Positions 20,555-30,290 of a stretch of 64,000 nt of DNA are shown here, piece by piece. Made by a program: the position numbers and the translations under genes. The DNA is from Mercenaria mercenaria (Eukaryota; Mollusca; Bivalvia; Venerida; Veneridae), in contig NC_069365.1 in the NCBI RefSeq assembly GCF_021730395.1, positions 23,472,001 to 23,536,000 of the forward strand, given 5' to 3'. Every line of letters begins with the position of its first letter. Position 1 is the first letter of the stretch. The notes under the pieces were generated by a model. It was not told the DNA's origin. It saw nothing but the letters and a program-made list of their open reading frames with translations, and did not search any database.

Positions 20555-23500
20555 ATGTCAATTATTCAAGTGACAGGCAGTGGAAAATCCGCTGTCAGTG
20601 ACAGGACACCATTCTATGGTGCCAGAGTTCCCACTGAAGTAAAATCCATGGTGAAACCATTGTCAAAGTTGGAGAAAAGTGTATTTAGGAAAATATTGTT
20701 GTGTAAGTCTCTATTTATAGTGATACTAATTGTACGTGAACCACGATATTGTGATAATTTTTGCATTGGTCAATATCTTTCCTCCACGTACAACATAGAA
20801 AGTACCTTTTTTGGTTTTGACGTAAAGAGAGCCCTGGATTATGACCTATCACGAAAATATCTCGGGAATCACTTTTGACGTCAAATTATTTGGACTAGTC
20901 GAGAGGGCTAAGAGTTAAAGACGCTTTCATACGTAGGTGAAGGCCCCAGGTTTAATTCCTGGCTACTCCCTTTGCAGTGTGCCCTTGGGCAAGGCACTTT
21001 ATTAAGTTTGCCTCAGTTGATCCAGCTGTAAATTGGTACCACCAAAGTGCTGGGGGTAAGGTTTACAGGGGTGTAAGATTCCATTTGCCCGGTCGCATTG
21101 GCAAGTTGAAGTCTGGATAGGACGAGTGAACCTCGCTGTATATACTCGACCGGTCATGAGAGTGCTTTTCTCATTGTAACTTTTCCAAAATTCAGCAAAG
21201 AATGTTTTGAATTACATCTTGAAAAACGATAACAAACTTTGCGTCAGTAGACACTTTAAAATTGGAAGTGGCTATTCATACCGTCCCGTAGGAATAGCCT
21301 CGCAGGCTATTCTTAATACGGCTCTCCCGTAAGAATAGTGAAAAGCCCGCACGTGGTTATTCCTACGGCAATTTTTTATTACAATATATTGTACTGAAGT
21401 CATTCAACTGATATATTTTCAACCGATTTCGGAAATTGACATGTAATCACATTTTGTCATAATTTTATTAGGGTGAGTGACTGTTACCTTTATTTACTTA
21501 TTCATCTCATAGGTATCAGTGCAATTTGATTTATTAAAAAAAGCAACTGAAATACCTGTAATGTAAAGACAAAACGCATAGGTAAAACGAAAATAAATCT
21601 CACAAGGTGAGGCAGATGCAGCTAGTCCAGAGCTTATACCTCAGGTAAACTGGCAAGTGCTGCACTAACTAGTGGAAATTATAACGACTGCTTTACACAT
21701 ATTCATAATTCTTCCCTAATGCTACAAAGTTATACCACAACGTGCACCCCTAAAACTAGTCCAACTAATTTGACTCGATCCTAGGAAAAAATGAGTTATT
21801 TTTCTTTTGGGCAATATCTCCCCTCACATCAAACACTCAAAAGACCAAAATAGTGGAGGAAATTTCCAATGAACTTGTCATCATTGCAGATTTGGCATTA
21901 AATGCAGATTTTGTTGCGAATATGAGATCATAAATTCAAATAAAACTTACATATATCAAAAGAGGATTTAATTCCTCATTGATTTAGGTAAAAATTATCA
22001 AATAATTTCCAAACTTAGGAATTTTCTGGTTATTACAATTTAAACCGATTTATGTACTCTAGATGATTAACATTTATCCGGTCTACATGACAGTATGCGC
22101 AAGCAATCAACCAATAACTTTACATGACGGTGTACTGTTATCCTCTATTATTTTGGTCATTTGAAGTTTTGACGTCACACATATAAAACAATCTGACTAC
22201 CCTACAAACTAGAAATTCTTCCTTAGATTTCAGGGGTACACAGTATTGCAAGCATTGTAAGACTGACCAAGGATTTATGCCATGGTCCCACATTTGGCAC
22301 CAAATGTCACAGGGCGAGAACGATGTGCAGTGAGTCTGGACACTCAAGACCCCTTGCTTAAAATAGAAAAACCTTTCAATGATTTTTTCTTCTGCTGAAA
22401 CTTAAGAGGTATTGTCAGTGGCTCCTGAAAAAAAAAGTTATTTAGCTGAAATACTGATTTAAAAATATATAAACCATTAAACAACTTCTTCTCAAGGTTA
22501 AAGTTAGAAAAACCTTCAAATAACTTTTTATGAATTGCTGAATGGATATTCACCAAACCTTGTCAGAAAAAAGGTAAAAAAGTAAATGTCCTCTTCAGGT
22601 GAGCGACTAAGGTACATTTGGGCTTCTTGTTCTTTCCACAATTGCATTCTGCGAGTGCGTGCTAATTTTGAGCCTTGTAGTGTTGTAATTTCACACTGAG
22701 AGTTAGAATAAGATGATTAGTGTTGAGAAATATATTTCTGTGCTTTGTATATGTGTGATTCTGCAGGACCCTGTTGTTTATTTTCAGTGATTGTTACAGC
22801 AGTTGAAGGTAAAGATGTAGAATATAAACAGTTAAAGGATTTAGAAAGTAAAGACTTCCAAGAAGAAACCTTATGTGTTATATACTCAGGACTTTTAAAA
22901 TTATTACAGTGTGCTTTGAAGCTTCCAACTGGATCCTTAAAGCAAGAGGTAAGTTACAACATCATTCAATTTAAAATTGTATTTCTATTTGGGCCTCTAT
23001 GGCCAAGTGGTTAAAGGTCTAAATTTTGAATTACTTCAATGCCGCTCACCACTGTCTGTGTAAAACCTTGCTTTGTGCGGCAAATTCTTGAAGCAAATTA
23101 ACTGGCTTACAGAAGGTTAGTTCTGCCAGAAATAATGCCTGGAGGGTCTGTGATTTCTTCATCTGTCAAATCTGCAAACTTGCCATACAACCTTAAATTT
23201 AGTCAGTGTGACTTTGAATTCAACAAAAGAGTGTCTGATGTTGATATTTTGACTTTATTCATTTAATGATTACCGTATTAAATGTCCTAATTATCGTTCA
23301 GTTTATTGTATGAGCCTTATGACATTAAAATTTTGTTCACCAGTGTACTGTTGCAACTGTTGCTTAATAATATAGTATGTATTCTTGGATTTTATACTCT
23401 CTGCAAGTGACATACTCTCTGCATGTGACATTTTTTCCCTATAAATGAATGGTGGAGGATTGGCGTAGGGAGTGTTGTCTTCTTCAGTTCAGACCAATAT

Positions 23501-26500
23501 TGATTAAAAGAGAAGTACAGTTTAGGGTTCAAAAGTTGACTGTTATTATAATTATGTTAACTGATCATACTATACAAGCAAATTTAATGTAACAAAGAAC
23601 ATTTTACCTACATAATTATATATAACTACACTTTATTTTTTTCTTCAGTTGTTTAAAGAAGATTTACAAGAGTTACAGTAAGTGTGGATACAAATTGCAT
23701 TATTATTTAAAATGCCTGTATCATTCCATTTGGGTTTGACATTGCACCAACACAATTATAAATCATATGGCGACTTTGCAGCTTTTGATGGTGGAGGAAG
23801 ACCCCAGCTGCCCCTCTGTGCATTATTTCATCACAGGCTGGCACCTGGGTAGAACCACCAACCTTCCGTGAGCCAGCGGATGACTTCTTCACAGTAAGAT
23901 TTCAATGCCCCGAGTGAGAGTTGAACTTACATCAGTGAGGGGCAAGTGATTTGAAGTCAGCAACCTTGATTAAACTCTTGGCTGCGGAGGTCCCTCTCAT
24001 TTATTTATACATTCAATCATATCGCAGATGTCAGATGTAGGCATATTACAAGAATTCAATTGTCTGTCATAACAATTTAAAATGCACCAATTAAAATATT
24101 TTGTACTATTAAAATGTGTCACAGGCATACAGAAACCTTATTTTAAATTTAGTATATTAAGAAAACTGATTGGGACTACATGAAATGCTCATGTAAGCCC
24201 TTGTAATTGAGCCAATGATGCTGAGGTGAGTGGTGTAACACTACATACTAAATTTGAGTTTTAGAAAGTTTGATATAATCCAAGTTTGTGTCTTGACTAG
24301 AGATTAAAGACAAGATATACAAGAAAATTAGTAAGAGATGGTTTACAAACTTGCACCAGCATTATATCATTTTGCTTTGCTATATTTCAGAATACCAGAA
24401 GACTTTCATACAGATATAGCAAGTGTGATATTTGGAAATAGGTAGGTGTTACTGTTGTGTCCATCATGTTGTGTAAGGTCAGAAGTTTATAACATGTTTT
24501 GTGATAAAATATCTGAAAAAAATCAGTAAAATAAATTTCATGTTTCACTGCAGAACTATTTTTAGCTTGACTATACGAAGAACAGTCTGAGCTATTCTAC
24601 TCACCCTGGCGTCAGTGCCACACATTGGTTAAATTTTGCATGAAAGTACATAATTTATAGCTATCATTTCAAGGCATAAGACTTTTAAACTTATTTTTTC
24701 ATTTTCTATGTCAATTACCAACCTCACAGGATCAAGTCCCATAACTTTGACATGTATTTTGGACAAATTATGCCCCCTTTTGGACTTAGAAAATCCTGGT
24801 TAAAGTTTTGCATGCAAGTTGCTGTCTCAAAAACTAATGCAGATACTGGATTGAAACTTTTAGATATTTTAACATTTAGGGTAATATTCCTGCTTCTGGG
24901 ACAACAATTCAAATAGTCAAGCATTGACAGTCTTACAGGCAGCTCTTGTTTTTAGCTCACCTGAGCAATGCTCAGGTGAGTTTTTCTGATCGCTCGATGT
25001 CCGGCGTCCGTCGTCTGTCGTCCGTCTGTCGTCTGTCTGTCGTCTGTCTGTCAACATTTAGCTTGTGTATGCGATAGAGGCTGTATTTTTCAATTAATCT
25101 TTATGAATATTGGTCAGAGTGATAACCTTGATGAAATCTAGGCCGAGTTCGAAAATGGGTCATCTCGGGTGAAAAACTAGGTCACTAGGTCAAATCAAAG
25201 AAAAACCTTGTGTATGCGATAGAGGCTGAATTTTTCAATTCATCTTCATGAATATTGGTCAGAATGATAACCTTGATGAAATCTAGGCTAAGTTCGAAAA
25301 TGGGTCATCTCGGGTGAAAAACTAGGTCACTAGGTCAAATCAAAGAAAAACCTTGTGTATGCGATAGAGGCTGTATTTTTCAATTGATCTTCATGAATAA
25401 TGGTCAGAATGATTGCCTTGATGAAATCTAGGCCGAGTCCGAAAATGGGTCATCTCGGGTCAAAAACTAGGTCACGATGTCAAATCAAAGAAAAACCTTG
25501 TGTATGCGCTAGAGGCTGTATTTTTCAATTGATCTTCATGAATATTGGTCAGAATGATAACCTTGATGAAATCTAGGCCGAGTTCGAAAATGGGTCATCT
25601 CGGGTCAAAAACCAGGTCACTAGGTCAAATCAAACAAAAACCTTGTGTATGCGCTAGAGGCTGTATTTTTCAATTGATTTTCATGAATTTTGGTCAGAAT
25701 GATTGCCTTGATGAAATCTAGGCCGAGTTCGAAAATGGGTCATCTCGGGTCAAAAACTAGGTCACTAGGCCAAATCAAAGAAAAACCTTGTGTATGCGAT
25801 AGAGGTGGTATTTTTCAATTGATCTTCATGAATTTTGGTCAGAATGATTACCTTGATAAAATCTAGGCCGAGTTCGAAAATGGGTCATCTGGGGTCAAAA
25901 ACTAGGTCACTAGGTCAGATCAAGGAAAAACCTTGTGTATGCGATAGAGGCTGTATTTTTCAATTGATCTTCATGAATTTTAGTCAGAATGATTACCTTG
26001 ATGAAATTTAGACCAAGTTCGAAAATGGGTCATCTCGGTTGAAAAACTAGGTCACTAGGTCAAATCAAAGAAAAACCTTGTGTATGCAATAGAGGCTGTA
26101 TTTTTCAACTGATCTTCATGAAATTTAGCCAGAATGATTACCTTGATAAAATATAGGACGAGTTTGAAAATGGGTCATCTGGGGTCAAAAACTAGGTCAC
26201 TAGGTCAAATCGAAGAAAAACATTGTGTATGCAATAGAGGATGTATTTTTCAATTGATCTTCATGAAATTTTGTCAGAGTGATTGCCTTGATGAAATCTA
26301 GGTCGAGTTTGAATATGGGTTATCTGAGGTCAAAAACTAGGTCACTAGGTCAAATTAAAGAAAAATCTTGTGTATGCGATAGAGTTGTTTTTTTCAATTG
26401 ATTTTTATGAAATTTGGTCAGGATGATTGCCTTGATGAAATCTAGGTCGAATTTGAATATGGGTCATCTGAGGTCAAAAACTAGGTCACTTGGTCAAATC

Positions 26501-29336
26501 AAAGAAAAAACTTGTGTATGTGATAGAGGCTGTATTTTTCAATTGATCTTCATGAAGTTTGGTCAGAATGATTGCCTTGATGAAATCTAGGTCGAGTTTG
26601 AACATGGGTCATCTAGGGTCAAAAACTAGGTCATATCTAAGAAAATGCTTGTTTTATCGCAAGAGACCAATTTTTTGGTCCAATCTTAATGAAAATTGGT
26701 CAGAATATTTGTTTCCATGAAATCACTAGGTCAAACATGTTTTACACTGTTATGGTGTGTTTCTTAGGTGAGCGACCTAGGGCCATCTTGGCCCTCTTGT
26801 TTGTAGACGTTTTTCAGAAATAAGATGACATTGTTTTGAAACTAACATTCTGAATCACTGCACATTACATTAGTTTGCACACTAAATAGCTGTGTTTTTC
26901 TCATGAAATGTTGTTCTTGCCTACCTAGCGAGGAAAGTATACACTTGTCCAAGCACGCGCCAGGGATAGATATTCCAGTCTTTCCCTATGGAAAAACATT
27001 GTCTAAAATAGCGTTCACTTCGGTGATGTCACATAGTACTGGCACTATTATGACGTCATAAACTAAGAAATAATGCAAGGAAATACCCAAATCTATTTGT
27101 CTATTTTGAACGTGATAGGTAAGAAAAATGATCTTACATGCCTGCCTGTGTAAGACTAGTTTTTCCCTACCCGAGGGACAGCGTGAAATGAAAAATCGAG
27201 CGTTAGCGAGTTTTTTTTTTTATCGAAACTCCCGAGGGTTGGGAAAACAGCTGTCTTACACAGGCAGACATGTAAGATCATTTTTCTTATAGTCTTATTA
27301 ACGTTTGTAAGCATGTTATAAACAGAAAATTTTTGAAATCCATTCCTGCAGAGAAAATCGATTACATATTTGCACTCGCACATACAAGTACAACTCATTT
27401 CTGCTACAATTAGTTTGAAGAGTATTTGCATTTCATTTAGTAAAGTATGTTCAACTTCACATTTTACTTACAAGTTTTGCTGTTTTTAGGGTTAGAACTG
27501 TCATAATGATATAATAACTAAATTTGTGATATTACCTCAGACTCGGGGTAAAATTTGACTGAGCTGAAACTTTTAGATATCATCTGTCCATTCATTGAAG
27601 TGAGTTGTAAGTTTTTTAAGATACAAACATGGCCACCATATTTATGGCTTTTTATTTTACATTTTTCTGTATGTGCATTTTAGGAGAGCGCAGATAGATT
27701 GTGAGTTTTTGAATTCTAGACCAAGGTTACCACAGTTAGACAGACTGAAGTGGCGAGTAGATGTTGGAATATCTACAAGGTTAGTTCAGTATATACACAG
27801 ACATTTCTCAGTTAGGCACAATATATCAGATGTCACAACACTTGTTTGGCCATGCTTGTTTATACACACCTTGTATGAGTTTTGTGAATTTATCCAAAAG
27901 TTGCACATGGAAAGAGTGTTGTTTTGAGATAACTAGAGAATGTTCTATATTGAGTCTGTTTAATTTTCATCACTGGAAAGACTGTCAGTATGCAAATTGA
28001 AGAGAAAACAAATTGGCATTCATTTCTTGGAAAGCATTCTGTCAGTAACTTGCTTTGTGGAAGGAATAAATGCACTTATATATTTATGAAGAAATAGAAG
28101 AATGAAGGCAGTTTGATCTTCTGGTATACACCAGTAAGCTTTCATAGCTAGCAGTCTCTGAAGGCATTTTATCACAGTTTACATGGTGTGCAGTGTCTAC
28201 TATAACTGGTTTTTGAAAAAATTAATTAAAGTTGTTTGGATTAAGTTTTCAGGAAGGGATTTTGAGAAAAATAGTCCTTGAAAAAGAAGTAGAAAAAGCT
28301 CTTTGTAGAATCATGTATAAAAAATTAAAATTATTTGCGGTAATGCACATACTTTCTATGATAAATTACAATAAAGTTTTGTACTGGAAAGAAAGAAGTT
28401 ATGATAGAAAGAAAGCTGTTTACACAAAACATAAGATTAGTGCTTTTATGTAATACCATCTTTATTAAAGTTTTTATTTACTTAACTTACCTTAATGGAT
28501 ACAGAAAATGATTTTCTAAATTTTAAGTTTTTTGCTATTTCAGTGTATTAAATAGAGTTCTAGAACCTACTGTATTAATGGAAATGACCCTTACAGATGG
28601 TAATATACATTCTTTTGAGGTAAGTACAGTCTACTTCTGATAAAAAATGCACCTGTTTCTTTTCTAACCATCCGAACTATAGAACTTCTGTGAAAAACAT
28701 TGTCATGTGTTACCTACGGCTGTGTCGCTCTAACTTAACGCAGCAGGTTTATAGATCGCAGCAGGTTTATAGATCACTGGAATAAGCTGGAGTTAAGTGA
28801 ACCCTTGTTACCCACTACCAGTTTAAGGTAAGTGAAGGGTCATGCATCTGAAGAATCTAACACAGATACAGATACCAGTTCTATATGATGGCATTGTTGT
28901 GTATTAAGTCATGGAATGATATGTTAGAACTGTTTACTGTTGGAGCAGTGGTCTAGTGGTTAAGGTGTCAGACGCTCAACCCGGGGGTCGTTGGTTTGAG
29001 TCCCATTGGGGTCATGACCACGCCTTCTCATTTGACAGCGGTACTGGTTTTTCCAGGAAGCTGGCTCGAAAGTGATTCAGATAAACTTGAAGCTTTCTTC
29101 ACTATACAGCTAAAATAAATTAGTATATAAGAATTATTCTTTGCTCAACATTGTTATTGTCACTATTTTCTTGAGTCTTGCATTGACTAGAGCTAATTCT
29201 CTAGTGTCTATATGAACAAGTATTATCATTTCAGGTTCCTGTATCAAAGTTCCATGAATTGCGGTATAATGTTGCTTATGTTCTAAAAGAGATGGAAGAT
29301 TTAGAGAAAAGAAACATTTTAAAGATCAAAGATTGA
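20555..29336 (+). CDS. COMMD5: COMM domain-containing protein 5 (7 exons)
   Basis: Subunit of the COMMD/CCDC22/CCDC93 (Commander) complex, which works with retriever in endosome-to-surface recycling. Exons: 20555-20702, 22788-22948, 23649-23677, 24391-24441, 27684-27779, 28544-28619, 29235-29336 (TGA 29334-29336). All have AG/GT borders and matching phases and give 220 residues; human COMMD5 has 224. The N-terminus GARVPTEVKSMVKPLSKLEK and FRKILLLIVTAVEGKDV align with human GAQLPPEVAAMARLL and FRKLLKFVVSSLQGEDC. The COMM domain is about residues 145-212, with W153-R-V-D and VLMEMTLTDGNIHSFEVP. Start is the ATG at 20555; an in-frame TTG lies upstream. Exon 3 is only 29 nt. Introns hold SINEs and Helentron-like elements, the largest in intron 4. 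A likely polyadenylation signal is at 29699. Confidence 0.93.
20898..21175 (+). mobile_element. tRNA-derived SINE in COMMD5 intron 1
   Basis: A tRNA-like head (GGTTTAATTCCTGG B box, near 20948) is followed by TGCCCTTGGGCAAGGCACTT and TTGCCTCAGTTGATCCAGCTG. That conserved central block resembles one shared by several metazoan SINE families (MetaSINE type; from memory, not checked). The 3' end is ill-defined. Confidence 0.6.
21176..22349. other. COMMD5 intron 1, mostly unassigned
   Basis: An imperfect inverted repeat lies at about 21280-21362 (CGTAGGAATAGCC with GGTTATTCCTACGG), possibly a small MITE. Otherwise nothing recognised. Confidence 0.35.
22350..22629 (+). mobile_element. relic 3' end of an AGCTCACC-type Helentron-like element
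   Basis: CAGGTGAGCGACTAAGG, a weakened hairpin and CTTCTTG (ending 22629) followed by TT match the family terminus. Upstream monomer-like sequence (AACTTCTTCTCAAGG, ATTCACCAAACC) is degenerate and no 5' end is visible. Confidence 0.4.
22992..23235 (+). mobile_element. GGCCTC-headed SINE, copy 1 (COMMD5 intron 2)
   Basis: GGGCCTCTATGGCCAAGTGG and TTAAAGGTC match the tRNA-like head of the family at 23713-23997 (minus) and 29890-30178. The body (TGGCTTACAGAAGGTT, GTCAGTGTGACTTTGAA) is diverged. Only about 40 bp downstream of exon 2. Confidence 0.6.
23713..23997 (-). mobile_element. GGCCTC-headed SINE, copy 2 (COMMD5 intron 3)
   Basis: On the minus strand: GGGACCTCCGCAGCC head, GACTTCAAATCACTTGCCCC, B-box-like AAGTTCAACTCTC, body GGAAGGTTGGTGGTTCTACC, CTTCCTCCACCATCAAAAGC, and an end near GGTGCAATGTCAAACCC. 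It is the best-preserved copy of this family in the window. Confidence 0.75.
24561..24948 (+). mobile_element. Helentron-like element, TTGACTATT family, plus copy
   Basis: Begins TTTAGCTTGACTATACGAAG, followed by GAGCTATTCTACTCACCC. Ends AATAGTCAAGCATTG, hairpin near CAGTCTTACAGGC, AGCTCTTG at 24948. The subterminal repeats TTGACTAT and ATAGTCAA are complementary. It has about one and a half monomers. The next element begins two bases later. Confidence 0.65.
24951..26799 (+). mobile_element. Helentron-like element, AGCTCACC family, subfamily 1, near-complete
   Basis: Reads TTTAGCTCACCTGAGCAATG (5' subterminal repeat plus hairpin GAGCAATGCTC), a GTC(C/T)GTC-rich stretch, about ten monomers with an exact 145-bp period where measured (25201, 25346, 25491), a final diverged monomer, then GGTGAGCGACCTAGG, hairpin GGGCCA/TGGCCC, CTCTTG at 26799 and TTT. 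Most monomers carry AGGTCACTAGGTCA. It lies in COMMD5 intron 4 in the gene's orientation. Non-coding. Confidence 0.78.
27120..27289. mobile_element. fold-back MITE, 170 bp (COMMD5 intron 4)
   Basis: TAAGAAAAATGATCTTACAT at the left is matched, inverted, at the right end. Complementarity continues through GCCTGTGTAAGAC and, less well, CCCGAGGG. The centre holds a T-run. No clear target duplication. Confidence 0.65.
28940..29120 (+). mobile_element. tRNA-derived SINE (COMMD5 intron 6)
   Basis: Head with A box TGGTCTAGTGGTTAAGG and B-box region GGTTTGAGTCCC at tRNA spacing, then a 100-bp body ending AGCTAAAATAAATTAG. The family differs from the GGCCTC-headed SINEs. The arms do not fold as a tRNA. 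Confidence 0.65.
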
Positions 29337-29698
29337 TATGCTGTATCTGTAATGTCATGGTGTTGACTTGTCAAGTGAAAAGTACATTTTGTGCCGTTTT
29401 ACACTACTGATACACATTGATGGTTTTATAAAAGGTTTACATTCCAGTTTGTGATAGAGTCTACAGTACACTGTGGAAAGTTGACTTTCATCTTACATCA
29501 GTTCAAGTTTTGGATTGACTAAGAAAAAAATGAATTTCCTGAAATTGTTCTTTTTTTGAGTGAGTTTACATAATATAATGGTTAGTTGGATACCTCGTAT
29601 GGCATCATTGCGTCTGTGTTTGGATACATCCATGATTTTGGATGTCCTTTGTGACATTTTAAGCTTTTGATGACGCTGGGTACATCCATGATATAAGC

Positions 29699-29704
29699 AA
29701 TAAA
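29699..29704 (+). terminator. candidate COMMD5 polyadenylation signal
   Basis: AATAAA 363 nt downstream of the COMMD5 stop codon, with T/G-rich sequence following. It is the first canonical hexamer I noticed after the stop. Confidence 0.5.
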
Positions 29705-29889
29705 GATTTAACTTCAGGTGTACTTGGTCAAGATTATTATGAATAGCGAGTTTAGTGCTTGTATGTTTTAACTTTCTTACTTCCTGCATGTAGTAAAAGA
29801 ACGTAGAAACCATTTCTTCATTTCATTCATTCAATTAAATGTTGATTTTTAGGCTTTTGTAAATGTTATGGTTATTAATTTGACTCATC

Positions 29890-30178
29890 TAGGGGGCTTC
29901 CATGGTTGAGTGGTTTAGGTCACTGGTTTAAAATTACTTGCCCATCACTGTGCATTCAAAAACCTTGCTACGGTTCAGAATTCTTTAATATGAAGCTTCA
30001 GTTATCCAGCTGACTCCTGGAAGGTTGGTGGTTCTAACCATGTGCCTGCCTATACATGAAACATTGCTCGGAGAAGAACCTGGAATTTTCCTCCACCATC
30101 AAAAGTTGGAAAGTCGCAGTATGACCCATTGTGTTGTAGTGACATTGAACCAACAAAAAACTGAACAAACAAAACAAA
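29890..30178 (+). mobile_element. GGCCTC-headed SINE, copy 3
   Basis: GGGGGCTTCCATGGTTGAGTGG head, then ACTTGCCCATCACTG, GGAAGGTTGGTGGTTCTAACC, TTCCTCCACCATCAAAAG, AAAGTCGCAGTATGACC, and an A-rich tail with AAC motifs. Same order of blocks as 23713-23997. Confidence 0.7.
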
Positions 30179-30290
30179 AATATCTTTATCTCATCTAAAC
30201 TTTTGTTTCATTACCTGTTATTAACATTTTTTAAAACTTGAGAACAAAAGATTCAGCATACCCTACCCATTTCTGACAGATGGAATAGTT

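Noticed and set aside
28735-28780. Duplicated GCAGCAGGTTTATAGATC in COMMD5 intron 6
   Set aside because: A simple 18-bp tandem duplication with no sign of element ends; too minor to call.
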